This document shows, piece by piece, positions 1 through 7,528 of a stretch of 64,000 nt of DNA. This stretch comes from Aquabacterium sp. A7-Y. Its GTDB lineage: Bacteria; Pseudomonadota; Gammaproteobacteria; Burkholderiales; Burkholderiaceae_C. The stretch covers positions 1-64,000 of the forward strand of contig NZ_JAPFBW010000022.1 in NCBI RefSeq assembly GCF_026153205.1, in the 5' to 3' direction. How positions within the stretch are numbered: the stretch's first letter is position 1; the number at the start of each line of letters is the position of its first letter. Below the pieces are notes generated by a model. The model had not been told where the DNA came from and made no database searches. It was given only the letters and a program-made list of their open reading frames with translations. The position numbers and the translations under genes are program-made.

Positions 1-69
1 GGCGAGGTTGCTGCCGCGCACGCTGATGACATCGGGCGTGGTGGTGCCGATTTCGGTGGTGACTGCCAT
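1..69 (-). CDS. 5' end of a truncated gene, citryl-CoA lyase/citrate-synthase-like N-terminus
   Basis: Only the first 23 codons lie in the window; the gene runs off the left edge. The ATG (complement of 67-69) has a good AGGAG Shine-Dalgarno six bases upstream (complement of 76-80). The N-terminus begins MAVTTEIGTTTPDVISVRG, which resembles the start of citryl-CoA lyase/citrate-synthase-like proteins that accompany acyl-CoA ligases and Bug receptors in Burkholderiales catabolic operons. That identification is from memory of the family and rests on 23 residues. The gene follows the dehydrogenase at 266-997 on the same strand, separated by the palindromic element at 80-268, so it is probably the next gene of the same operon. 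Confidence 0.4.
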   Translation of the reverse strand, partial: MAVTTEIGTTTPDVISVRGSNLA

Positions 70-79
70 GGGTTTCTCC

Positions 80-268
80 TAGTGTGGTGTCCCGCAGATA
101 CGTGGCAGAAGTTCTGCCGAGAAACGGCCGCATGCGTCGTTGCGGTGCTCATCGGGCGGCCCCGCCCGATTCCGCGCCGCGCCTAGCCTGCGACCGTTTT
201 CGACAGAACTTCGCAGCCGGTTCTCTTCGGCACCCAGCTGTGCCACGTATCTGCGGGACACCACACTA
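80..268. mobile_element. MITE-like palindromic element with 26-bp perfect terminal inverted repeats
   Basis: The segments 82-107 and 241-266 are perfect 26-bp inverted repeats. They are flanked by TA (80-81 and 267-268), or CTAG if one base is added on each side. Inside the ends, a second imperfect inverted pair (about 108-133 with 188-213) and a central 9-bp perfect hairpin (151-170, loop CC) make almost the whole 185 bp one long palindrome. No transposase is encoded. Size, TA/CTAG flanks and lack of coding capacity fit a miniature inverted-repeat element mobilised by an IS630- or IS5-type transposase; the family is inferred. The right end supplies the TAG stop codon of the dehydrogenase at 266-997. 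The element sits in the gap before the next operon gene, so the transcript would carry a large hairpin. Confidence 0.65.
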
Positions 269-997
269 GCCGGCCAGGCCGACGGTGATGCCGCCGCAGA
301 CATAAAGCACCTGGCCGGTGATGAAACCCGCCCTGGCGTCCATGAAGCCGTCGACGGCGTGGGCGACCTCGGCGGGGGTCCCGAAGCGCTGCACCGGGAT
401 GCTGCGAGCGATGCGCTGCGTGCGGGCGCTGTCCGGCGGATTGGCCGCCGCGAAGGCTTCGGTCATGATCGGACCGGGCGCGACCGCGTTGACAGTGATG
501 CCGGTCGCAGCGAGCTCCAGTGCCCAGGTGCGGGTCAGCGACTGCAGCGCGCCCTTCGCGGCCGAGTAGCCCGAACGCAGCTCCTTGCCGAGGGCGGCCC
601 GGCTGGTGATGTTCACGATGCGGCCGAAGCCGGCCGCCTGCATCGCCGGCAGCACGGCCTGGGTGCATTGCAGGGCCGCTCGCGCGATCACCCGGATCTG
701 CAGGTCGAAGTCTTCCAGCGAGGTGTCCTGCAAGCTTGCCGGCCGGATCGCCGCGACGTTGTTGACCAGGCCGGCGACCGGATGGCGGGACGTGATGGCG
801 GTCAGTGCGGCGGCAAGGGCCTCCCGGTCGGACATGTCGACTTGAACGAACTCGCCGACGTCCGGCTCGGGCGGCGGCTTGAGGTCGAGTGTGACGACCT
901 GCCAACCCGAGGCGCGCAACCTGCGGCAGGTGGCCCAGCCGATGCCGGAGGACCCGCCGGTCACCACGGCATGGCGGGTGCAGTTTCCTGTGCTCAT
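266..997 (-). CDS. SDR family NAD(P)-dependent oxidoreductase (FabG-like)
   Basis: A 243-residue classical short-chain dehydrogenase/reductase. The cofactor motif TGGSSGIG is at residues 13-20, NN (of NNxA) at 79-80, the catalytic Ser at 132 in NITSR, and YSAAK (Tyr144, Lys148) completes the active site. Length is typical. The start ATG (995-997) overlaps the stop of the acyl-CoA synthetase upstream as ATGA, so the two are translationally coupled. Substrate is unknown; with an acyl-CoA synthetase and a Bug receptor next door, oxidation or reduction of a hydroxyacyl or keto intermediate is a reasonable inference. The stop codon TAG lies in the end of the MITE-like element, so the original C-terminus may have been altered by the insertion. 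Confidence 0.88.
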   Translation of the reverse strand: MSTGNCTRHAVVTGGSSGIGWATCRRLRASGWQVVTLDLKPPPEPDVGEFVQVDMSDREALAAALTAITSRHPVAGLVNNVAAIRPASLQDTSLEDFDLQIRVIARAALQCTQAVLPAMQAAGFGRIVNITSRAALGKELRSGYSAAKGALQSLTRTWALELAATGITVNAVAPGPIMTEAFAAANPPDSARTQRIARSIPVQRFGTPAEVAHAVDGFMDARAGFITGQVLYVCGGITVGLAG

Positions 998-2529
998 GTC
1001 CTTACTTTCGCGAGGCGTTGTGCGATGTGCCGGTGCGTGTCCTTCTTCGACACCTTGCCGTTGGCCGTGCGAGGGAGTTCGTCGAAGAAGTGGACGGCTT
1101 TCGGTGTTTTCACCGGGTCGAGCTGGTCCCGCACCCAGGACGTCAGCTCCGCCTCGGTGGCGACTGCGCCGGGGCGCAGCTGCACGGCCGCATGCACCGC
1201 CTCGCCCCACTTGTCGTCGTCGATGCCGACCACGGCGCAGTCGTATACCGCCTCGTGGCGACCCAACACGTTTTCCACGTCGCTGGGGTAGACATTGAAG
1301 CCGCCGGTGATGATGACCTCGCGCACGCGATCCTTCAGGAACAGGTAGCCCCGCTCGTCCAGGTAGCCGCCGTCGCCGGTGTGCAGCCAGCCATCGTGCA
1401 GCGTCTGCGCGGTCTGCTCCGGCTGCTGCAGGTAGCCCGACATCACGAGGTCGCCGCGCACCACGACCTCGCCCGCCTGCCCGGGCGGCAGCAAGCGGCC
1501 TTGCGGGTCCATGATCGCGACCTCGGTCAGCAGCGTCGCACGCCCCACCGACGCCAGATTGCGCGGGTCGCGGGCCTCGTCGGCCGACAGGTAGGCGATG
1601 ATCGACGGCGCTTCCGTCTGTCCGTAACCCGTCTCGACGCAGCCGAACACCTGCTGGGCCTCGCGGATCTTGTCGGTGCGCATCGGCGCGGCGGCATACA
1701 CGAAGTGGCGCAGCGAGCTCCAGTCGCGCTGGCGCACCGTTTCATCCTCCAGCAGGCTGTAGATCAGCGTGGGGGGCATGAAGACCGCCGTGATGCGTTC
1801 GCGCTCCATCTGCTCGAGCACGTCGCGCGGCCGCGTCGAGCCGGGCAGCACGACCGACCCCCCGCAGCCGAGCACGGGCAGCAGGAAGGTCGAGGTGCCG
1901 TGGGTGATCGGGGCCACGGCCAGATAGCGTTCGTGCGGGTGCAGGCGCATCGCGTGGATGAGGGAGACGATGGTCGTGTTCCAGCACCGCAGGCTCTGCA
2001 TCACGCCCTTCGGCGGGCCGGTCGTGCCCCCGGTGAACTTGATGGCCTGGGTCTCAGACAGGTCCAGGCGGACCTCCTGCGGAAGACAACCCCGGTGGCG
2101 CTCGACGAGTTCCTTCAGTTCGCACCTCGGGGTCGCCTGCCCGAGCGGCGCGACCGCCGGGGTATAGCGGATCGTCGCCCCCTGGTGAGCTGACAACTTC
2201 CCGGCCAGCGTCTGCTCGACCACCACCAGCGACGCCTCCGTGAAGTCGACGATGCGCATCAACTCCTGCTGCCCGGCACGCGGATTGAGCGGGACCCAGA
2301 CCTTGCCAGCCAGCAAGGTGGCGAACAGTGCGACGACGTGCGCCAGGTGGTTGCCGCCGCAGATCGCAATGCGCGCGTGCGGCCGGGGCGCCAGTTCCTG
2401 GAAGGCCGATGCCAGTGCCTGGGACCGCTCGACCAACTCCCGGTAGCTGAGCGACCCCTCCGGACCGGAGACGGCGATCTTGTCGGGAAAGCGCACGGCG
2501 CTGCGCAGCAAAAAATCTATCGGCTGCAT
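994..2529 (-). CDS. class I adenylate-forming acyl-CoA synthetase (AMP-dependent ligase)
   Basis: This 511-residue enzyme activates a carboxylic acid to the acyl-adenylate and then the CoA thioester. The phosphate-binding loop FTGGTTGPPKG is at residues 165-175, YGQTE at 302-306, the TGD motif near 384-386, the hinge region RVREVIITGGFNVYP at about 401-415, and the C-terminal catalytic lysine in PRTANGK near 500. The start at 2529 is chosen because AAGGAAG lies five bases upstream; an in-frame ATG at 2550 lacks this. The gene ends in an ATGA overlap with the dehydrogenase downstream. Substrate cannot be read from sequence; the family covers medium/long-chain fatty acids and aromatic or cyclic acids. 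It is part of the minus-strand operon starting near 4371. Confidence 0.9.
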   Translation of the reverse strand: MQPIDFLLRSAVRFPDKIAVSGPEGSLSYRELVERSQALASAFQELAPRPHARIAICGGNHLAHVVALFATLLAGKVWVPLNPRAGQQELMRIVDFTEASLVVVEQTLAGKLSAHQGATIRYTPAVAPLGQATPRCELKELVERHRGCLPQEVRLDLSETQAIKFTGGTTGPPKGVMQSLRCWNTTIVSLIHAMRLHPHERYLAVAPITHGTSTFLLPVLGCGGSVVLPGSTRPRDVLEQMERERITAVFMPPTLIYSLLEDETVRQRDWSSLRHFVYAAAPMRTDKIREAQQVFGCVETGYGQTEAPSIIAYLSADEARDPRNLASVGRATLLTEVAIMDPQGRLLPPGQAGEVVVRGDLVMSGYLQQPEQTAQTLHDGWLHTGDGGYLDERGYLFLKDRVREVIITGGFNVYPSDVENVLGRHEAVYDCAVVGIDDDKWGEAVHAAVQLRPGAVATEAELTSWVRDQLDPVKTPKAVHFFDELPRTANGKVSKKDTHRHIAQRLAKVRT

Positions 2530-2560
2530 GGCGGCTTCCTTGTCTCGCACGCACCGGGTT

Positions 2561-3532
2561 TCATTCCGCCTTGGCTCCCGAGAACTTGACGACCTCGCTC
2601 CACTTGTCGTGTTCCTTCTGCACGAAGGCGGCGAACTCGCGCTGTTTCATCGGCCGTGTTTCGGCGCCGAGCTCGCGCAGGCGGGCCTGGACCTTGTCGC
2701 TTTGCATCGCCTTGTTGACCTCGCTGTTGAGTCGCTCGACGACGGCGGGCGGCGTGCCCGCGGGCACGAACAGGCCGGACCAGGCGGTCGCTTCGTAGCC
2801 GGCCACGCCGGCTTCCACCATCGTCGGAACGTCGGGCAACAAGGGGGAGCGGCTGGCGCTCGTGACGGCCAGGGGCCGCAGCGTCCCTTTGGCGATGTGC
2901 GGCAGGGACGTCGGCAGGTTGTCGAACATCAGGTCCACCTGGCCGCCGATCAGCTCGGTCAAGGCGGTGGCGCCGCCGCGGTACGGCACATGCACGATGT
3001 AGACCTTCGCGAGGTGCTTGTACAACTCGGCCGACAGATGGATGCTGCTGCCGTTGCCGGACGACGCGGCATTGAGCCGGCCGGGCCGGGACTTCGCCAG
3101 CGCCGTCAGCTCGGCAACCGACTTCGCCGGCACGGCGGGATGGACCACCAGGACGTTGGGAATCGTCGCGAGGAAAGCGACCGGCACGAAGTCCTTGCGT
3201 GTGTCATAGGGCAGCCTGCCGTACAGCGTGGGATTGATCGCGTGGGTGCCGACCGTGCCCTGCAGCAGGGTGTAGCCGTCCCCCGGGGCCGTCGCGACTT
3301 CCCGTGTTCCGATGTTTCCGCCGGCTCCGGCCCGGTTCTCGACGATGACGGTCTGCTTGAGGGCCTGGCTGAGCTCGCCGGCGATCATGCGGCCGAACAG
3401 ATCGGCCGCGCCCCCGGGCGGAAACGGAACCACCAGGCGAAGCGGCCTGGCGGGCCAAGTGTCCGCATGCGCCGACGCCGAAACCCAGCAGGCAGCCGTG
3501 GCCGCAATGACAAAAAGCAGTCGCCTGATCAT
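2561..3532 (-). CDS. Bug/TctC family tripartite tricarboxylate transporter substrate-binding protein
   Basis: A 323-residue periplasmic protein with a clear Sec signal peptide (MIRRLLFVIAATAAC..., predicted cleavage after ASAHA near residue 23). It follows the Bug pattern: WPARPLRLVVPFPPGG near the mature N-terminus, the motif with VENRAGAGGNIGT around residue 65, and the typical PGRLNAASSGNGSS and PHIAKGTLRPLAVT segments. Bug proteins bind small carboxylates in the periplasm. No TctA/TctB membrane subunits occur in the window, which is normal for orphan Bug receptors. It lies between the SDR at 3589 and the acyl-CoA synthetase at 994 on the same strand, so it probably captures the acid that the ligase activates (inference). 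Confidence 0.92.
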   Translation of the reverse strand: MIRRLLFVIAATAACWVSASAHADTWPARPLRLVVPFPPGGAADLFGRMIAGELSQALKQTVIVENRAGAGGNIGTREVATAPGDGYTLLQGTVGTHAINPTLYGRLPYDTRKDFVPVAFLATIPNVLVVHPAVPAKSVAELTALAKSRPGRLNAASSGNGSSIHLSAELYKHLAKVYIVHVPYRGGATALTELIGGQVDLMFDNLPTSLPHIAKGTLRPLAVTSASRSPLLPDVPTMVEAGVAGYEATAWSGLFVPAGTPPAVVERLNSEVNKAMQSDKVQARLRELGAETRPMKQREFAAFVQKEHDKWSEVVKFSGAKAE

Positions 3533-3588
3533 GTGAAGTCCTTCGATAGGCTAGGGAGGGGAACGCCTGCAGCGCAGGAGGAGGTGGG

Positions 3589-4371
3589 TCAGGGTGTCGG
3601 CGGGGGCCGGCCGATGCCGCAGCACAAGCCCCCGTCGACCGGCAGTTCGACCGCGTTGATGTAGGCGGCTTGATCCGACAGAAGAAAGCCGATCGCGCTG
3701 GCGATCTCCCAGGCCGAGCCCTGCCTGCCAAAGGGCAGCGCACCGGCGGCCCGGCCGGGCCTCGCCGCGCCGGCGGCACGCCCCATCGGCGTGTCGATCA
3801 GTCCCGCCAGGACGAGGTTGGCGCGGATGTCGCGGCTGTGTCCTTCCATCGCGGTCGCGCGGCACAGCGCGCCGAGCGCGGCCTTGGAGGCCTCGTAGGC
3901 GGGATTGCGCCCGAGGGGCAGCAGCGCGGCGACCGAGGAGACGAAAACGATGGCCGCGCCGGGGGACATCAGCGGCAAGGCCGCCTGCACGCACAGCAGG
4001 TGGCCCCGCGAGTTGACGTTCAGGATGCGGTCCCAGCTGTCCGCGGTGACCTCGGGCAGCGGGCGCCTGTCGCTGATGCCCGCATTGAGCACCAGTCCGT
4101 CCAGGCGTCCCATCAGGCGGCAGGCTGTCCCGGCGATCGCCGTCGCCTCATCGGGCTGCGCGATGTCGGCCTGCACGGCCCAGGCCTGTCCTCCCTCGGC
4201 TTCGATCAGCGCCACGGTGGCTTGCGCGGCCTGCAAGGAGCGGTCCGCACACACCACCCGAGCGCCGCGCCGCGCCAGCGCCAGACAGGTCGCGCGGCCG
4301 TTGCCGACCGGCTCGCCGGCAGCCTCGAACGCCTGCCCGCCGCCGACCACCAGGACATGCCGCTGCGCCAT
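3589..4371 (-). CDS. SDR family oxidoreductase, first gene of the catabolic operon
   Basis: A 260-residue short-chain dehydrogenase. The cofactor loop is of the extended type VGGGQAFEAAGEPVGNGRA (about residues 9-27), where the usual TGxxxGIG is expanded. NAG follows near residue 96, a Ser in FVSSVAA and YEASK form the catalytic site. The start at 4371 is chosen because GGGCAGGAC lies directly upstream and because earlier in-frame ATGs would extend through the operator and promoter region. It is the first gene of the minus-strand operon and is divergent from the LacI-type regulator at 4494. An operator-like palindrome lies about 40 bp upstream of its start. Substrate unknown. Confidence 0.85.
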   Translation of the reverse strand: MAQRHVLVVGGGQAFEAAGEPVGNGRATCLALARRGARVVCADRSLQAAQATVALIEAEGGQAWAVQADIAQPDEATAIAGTACRLMGRLDGLVLNAGISDRRPLPEVTADSWDRILNVNSRGHLLCVQAALPLMSPGAAIVFVSSVAALLPLGRNPAYEASKAALGALCRATAMEGHSRDIRANLVLAGLIDTPMGRAAGAARPGRAAGALPFGRQGSAWEIASAIGFLLSDQAAYINAVELPVDGGLCCGIGRPPPTP

Positions 4372-4410
4372 GTCCTGCCCTTGCCGGGTGGCCGCCGCAT
4401 TCTTAGAATG

Positions 4411-4426
4411 TGAAAAGGTTTCCATA
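4411..4426. promoter_or_regulatory. putative LacI-type operator upstream of the catabolic operon
   Basis: The segment TGAAAAGGTTTCCATA is an imperfect palindrome (GAAAA-GG-TTTCC). On the complementary strand it begins TATGGAA, the same as the second site at 4467-4483. It lies about 40 bp upstream of the dehydrogenase start at 4371, where a repressor could block the operon promoter. Assignment to the adjacent LacI-type protein is inferred from proximity and shared sequence. Confidence 0.45.
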
Positions 4427-4466
4427 CAGAAATTCACTATACGAAGCGCCGCGGGAGGCATCAACA

Positions 4467-4483
4467 TATGGAACGTTTCCATT
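4467..4483. promoter_or_regulatory. putative LacI-type operator in the regulator's own leader
   Basis: The segment TATGGAACGTTTCCATT contains the near-perfect palindrome TGGAA-CGT-TTCCA with a central CG, characteristic of LacI/PurR-family operators. It ends 11 bp before the LacI-type start codon at 4494, so binding would repress the regulator itself. Its left half matches the site at 4411-4426. The two centres are about 57 bp apart in the divergent promoter region. Confidence 0.5.
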
Positions 4484-4493
4484 CGGGAAGACC

Positions 4494-5513
4494 ATGAGCG
4501 GCAAGGCGTCGGTCAGGGATGTGGCGCTGGCGGCCGGGGTGTCCATCGCCAGCGTGTCGCGGGTGCTCAACAACAGCGGCTATGCCAGCGAGGCCTTGCG
4601 GCAGAGGGTCGAGCGCGCCGTCGCAGCGACCGGCTATGCGCCCAACTTCAGCGCCAAACATTTGCGCACCGGGCGCAGCAAGGCGGTCGGCTTCATGGTG
4701 TCCAACATGGCCAACCCTTTCCTGTCGACCGTCTTTGCCGAGGCGGAGCGCCGCCTGCAGGTCGGCGGCTTCTCGCTGTTGGTGGCCAGCACCTACGACC
4801 AACCCAGCAAGGAGCAGGAGTTGCTGACCTTGTTCGAGAACCGGCGCCTCGAAGGCATCATTGCGTCGCCCTGCGAGGAAGGGGTGCCGCGCGCGCGCAA
4901 TCCCTTCGTGAAGGCAGGCTTGCCCCTGGTGATCCTCGACCGCGAGGTCGATTGCGACGGCGACCTGGTGTTTTTGGACCACCGCGCCGGCGTGCGTCAG
5001 GCCGTGGAGTACCTGGCGTCCCTGGGGCACCGCCGCATCGCGCTGTTCGGCCCCAGCCTCGCCATTCGCCCGGGCCGGGAGAAGCTGCTGGGCTACCGGG
5101 ACGGCCTGGAGGCCTGTGGCCTCGAGCACGACCCCGCACTCGTCTGCATGCTGCGATCCGCGGTGGACTCGCCGCACGAGCAGATGGCCGAGATGCTGCG
5201 GCTGCCGCAACGGCCCACGGCCCTCATCGGTCTCGGGACGCGCATGCTGGCGGGTGTGCTGCGCACGGTGCGCCGGGCCGGCCTGGAGATTCCGCGCGAT
5301 CTCTCCATCGTGGGCATCGGCACGGACGACGTGTTCGCCTTTGCCCACCCTCCAATGACCCTCCTGCGTTTCAAGCTCGATCGCGTGGCGCAGGTGGCGG
5401 CCGACCTGATGCTGGACCGCCTGTCCAGCACCGCGGTGCCGGCACCTCGCACCGTCACCGTGCCCTTCGACCTCGTGCTCGGCGAGTCCTGCAGGGCCGT
5501 GCACAAGTCCTGA
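4494..5513 (+). CDS. LacI family transcriptional regulator
   Basis: A 339-residue repressor. The N-terminal helix-turn-helix is SVRDVALAAGVSIASVSRV (about residues 5-23), followed by the hinge helix region to about 60 and a periplasmic-binding-protein-like sensor domain (GFMVSNMANPF, ... RRIALFGPS, ... SIVGIGTDDVFA, ... TLLRFKLDRV). GGAAG lies close upstream of the ATG at 4494; an in-frame ATG at 4410 would add residues that do not fit the family N-terminus. It is transcribed divergently from the catabolic operon at 4371 and below, and the gap holds two operator-like palindromes. Local control of that operon and autorepression are the likely roles. The ligand is unknown, perhaps the Bug substrate or its CoA-derived intermediate. 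Confidence 0.92.
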   Translation: MSGKASVRDVALAAGVSIASVSRVLNNSGYASEALRQRVERAVAATGYAPNFSAKHLRTGRSKAVGFMVSNMANPFLSTVFAEAERRLQVGGFSLLVASTYDQPSKEQELLTLFENRRLEGIIASPCEEGVPRARNPFVKAGLPLVILDREVDCDGDLVFLDHRAGVRQAVEYLASLGHRRIALFGPSLAIRPGREKLLGYRDGLEACGLEHDPALVCMLRSAVDSPHEQMAEMLRLPQRPTALIGLGTRMLAGVLRTVRRAGLEIPRDLSIVGIGTDDVFAFAHPPMTLLRFKLDRVAQVAADLMLDRLSSTAVPAPRTVTVPFDLVLGESCRAVHKS

Positions 5514-5632
5514 CGGTGCACGGGCGAGCGCCCCCGCATAGAGGCAGGCCGCCTGTTACCTTCGAAGCGGCTTGACGGCGCCGGTCGCCGAACTAGGGTC
5601 CATAGGTCTTCGTCCCATTCTTGGAGGACCGC
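5514..5632 (+). promoter_or_regulatory. intergenic region with a weak sigma-70-like promoter for the PEP-CTERM gene
   Basis: The 119-bp gap contains TTGACG (5572-5577), a 16-bp spacer and TAGGGT (5594-5599), a modest match to a housekeeping promoter pointing at the gene at 5633. GGAGGA (5624-5629) is its ribosome binding site. No clear terminator for the LacI-type gene was seen. Confidence 0.3.
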
Positions 5633-7411
5633 ATGAGCCTTTCCGCCCCCCTTTGGCTGGCAGCGCCGCTGCTGGCATGTGCCTGCCTCCAGATCACGCC
5701 GGCCCAGGCGGCCGGCAGTGGCGATGCCTACGCCGAGATCGCCGACCTGCAATGGAGCGTCGAAGATCTGGCGCCCGCAGACAATGTCCGTCCGGAGTTC
5801 GTGATCGGCTCCGGCGGCATCTTGTCCAGCCTGCGCTCGATCGGGATGCCCTATGTCTACCGCGGCGACGAGCAATCCGAGCTCGGAGCCTTCGAGCCGC
5901 GGACGCTGTCCAGCCGCTATCGTGACAGCTTCGCGGGTGTCGTGACCGGCGCTGACCGGCTTCGCACACATGGGCGGGCCGGGCCCGAAAACAACGTTTT
6001 CTCGAACACGACGGCCTCGCTCGGGGCGATCCACCTGACCCCGCAGACCCGCTTGACGCTCACGGGCACCGCCACGGTCGGGCTGAGCTGCATCGCCGGC
6101 GCCGGCGCCGACCACTGCACCTTCCAGGACCAGGCGGCCGCCTGGTCCTGGCTGACGCTGCGCTTCGGCGACGATGTCAGCAGCCCCGGCAGCCGCTTCA
6201 TCGCCAAGCTCGATGCCACCGACTTCCCGACCGACTATCACGGTGAAGCCCTGACGCTGGAGCAAACGTTTGTCCTGAGTGTCGAGAACCGCTCCGATGT
6301 ACAGCGTGAGGTGCAGTTCTCGGCATTGCAGGCGATCTTCACCGGCAACGCCGCGCCTCCCCCGGTGCCAGAACCCGGCACCTGGGCCTTGCTGGCCGCG
6401 GGCCTGGGCTTGCTGGTCGCACGGCGCCGGGCCGCCGCCGCTGCGGCGCTTGCCTGCCTGGGGTCGGCCTTTGCGCCGCTGGCGAGCGCCGTCCCGGCGC
6501 AACTGGAGACGGTGCGTGACGTGATATCGGCCAGCTCGCTGCCCTCGGTCAGAACGCCCATTTCGGGCGTGGCCATCGATCCGGCGACCGGCATGGTCTG
6601 GGAGCGCCTGTGGACCAACCCCCAGGCCGCGGTTGCGACGTACAAGACCTATACCTCGATCGAGGCCTTCGAGGCGGACGCCTACAGCGGCCTTCGGCCG
6701 AACGCGCTCGGCTGGGGCACGTATTTCGCGGCGCGCGACGGCCAGCTGTACAGCCATGCGTCGAGTGACCGGGCCCTGATCGGCCGCGAGGTGGCTGAGA
6801 CCGGCACGCCGATCGATGTCGCCGTCGTGCCGGGTATGGGCGGCGAGAACGGTGTCGACAGCTTCGACTGGGGCGGTTACACGGCCGCCAACATGCTGAG
6901 CGACGGAGAGCATCTCTACGCCGTCGGCGGCGCGGCGGGAAGCGCGGGCGCGCGTTGGCAGATCACCACCTACGACACCGCCCTGAACCCTCTGCGCACG
7001 GTGTCCTTCGCCGCGGCTGACCGGCCCGGCTTCGCGTTTGCGATCGACGGGCGCATCGTGTTCGGCGACGACTACGACGACGACCACATCTCGATGATGG
7101 TCGACGCCGCCACCGGCGCGATCATTCCCCTCGACGTCACGCTCCAGGGGCAGGACCTGGGGGGACCGTCGGGCTGGGGCTTTGGCTCCACCCAAGGCAT
7201 CTACATCGAGAACGCCTTCTACGACCACGTCAACGACGCCGTGTATTTCAACGATGCCGGCACCTATCTGAAGCTGGCCGAGGCATCGCAGGTCTTCGGC
7301 ATCATGGGCAGCGTGCCCGAGCCGCAGTCTGTGCTGATGCTGCTGGCCGGACTGCCGCTGCTGTGGTGGGGATCTCGGTGGCGGGCGGGTAGCGGGCGGG
7401 TACATCGCTGA
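5633..7411 (+). CDS. tandem PEP-CTERM protein (two exosortase-sorted domains in one ORF)
   Basis: The 592-residue ORF reads like two complete PEP-CTERM proteins joined without a stop. Part one has a signal peptide (cleavage near AQA, residue 27), a beta-rich domain and a full sorting signal: VPEPGTW at 245-251, a hydrophobic stretch (ALLAAGLGLLVA) and RRR at 264-266. It then continues directly with an Ala/Leu-rich stretch ending ASA (284-286) that looks like a second signal peptide. Part two is a propeller-like domain and a second sorting signal, VPEPQSV at 561-567 followed by a hydrophobic helix and WGSRWRAG. Known family biology: the signal directs cleavage and anchoring by an exosortase in the inner membrane. 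The start is fixed by GGAGGA upstream of 5633. Either it is a true fusion or the first stop was lost; no frameshift is visible. Confidence 0.75.
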   Translation: MSLSAPLWLAAPLLACACLQITPAQAAGSGDAYAEIADLQWSVEDLAPADNVRPEFVIGSGGILSSLRSIGMPYVYRGDEQSELGAFEPRTLSSRYRDSFAGVVTGADRLRTHGRAGPENNVFSNTTASLGAIHLTPQTRLTLTGTATVGLSCIAGAGADHCTFQDQAAAWSWLTLRFGDDVSSPGSRFIAKLDATDFPTDYHGEALTLEQTFVLSVENRSDVQREVQFSALQAIFTGNAAPPPVPEPGTWALLAAGLGLLVARRRAAAAAALACLGSAFAPLASAVPAQLETVRDVISASSLPSVRTPISGVAIDPATGMVWERLWTNPQAAVATYKTYTSIEAFEADAYSGLRPNALGWGTYFAARDGQLYSHASSDRALIGREVAETGTPIDVAVVPGMGGENGVDSFDWGGYTAANMLSDGEHLYAVGGAAGSAGARWQITTYDTALNPLRTVSFAAADRPGFAFAIDGRIVFGDDYDDDHISMMVDAATGAIIPLDVTLQGQDLGGPSGWGFGSTQGIYIENAFYDHVNDAVYFNDAGTYLKLAEASQVFGIMGSVPEPQSVLMLLAGLPLLWWGSRWRAGSGRVHR

Positions 7412-7450
7412 ACCTGGCCTGTACGTCGAGCCCATCGAGACGCAAAGCCC

Positions 7451-7498
7451 GAAGGGCCTGCACGACATCCATCGTGCAGGCCCTTCAGCGCTTGCGCT
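7451..7498. terminator. bidirectional hairpin between convergent genes
   Basis: A perfect 15-bp stem (7451-7465 with 7472-7486) with a 6-base loop is followed by a second small hairpin AGCGC-TT-GCGCT (7487-7498). It sits between the PEP-CTERM gene ending at 7411 and the convergent GH39-like gene ending at 7529. There is no T-tract on either strand, so it may act with Rho or as an RNA-stabilising hairpin. Confidence 0.55.
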
Positions 7499-7528
7499 GA
7501 GGCTACCGGGTGGCAGCCAGCGGGTGGT

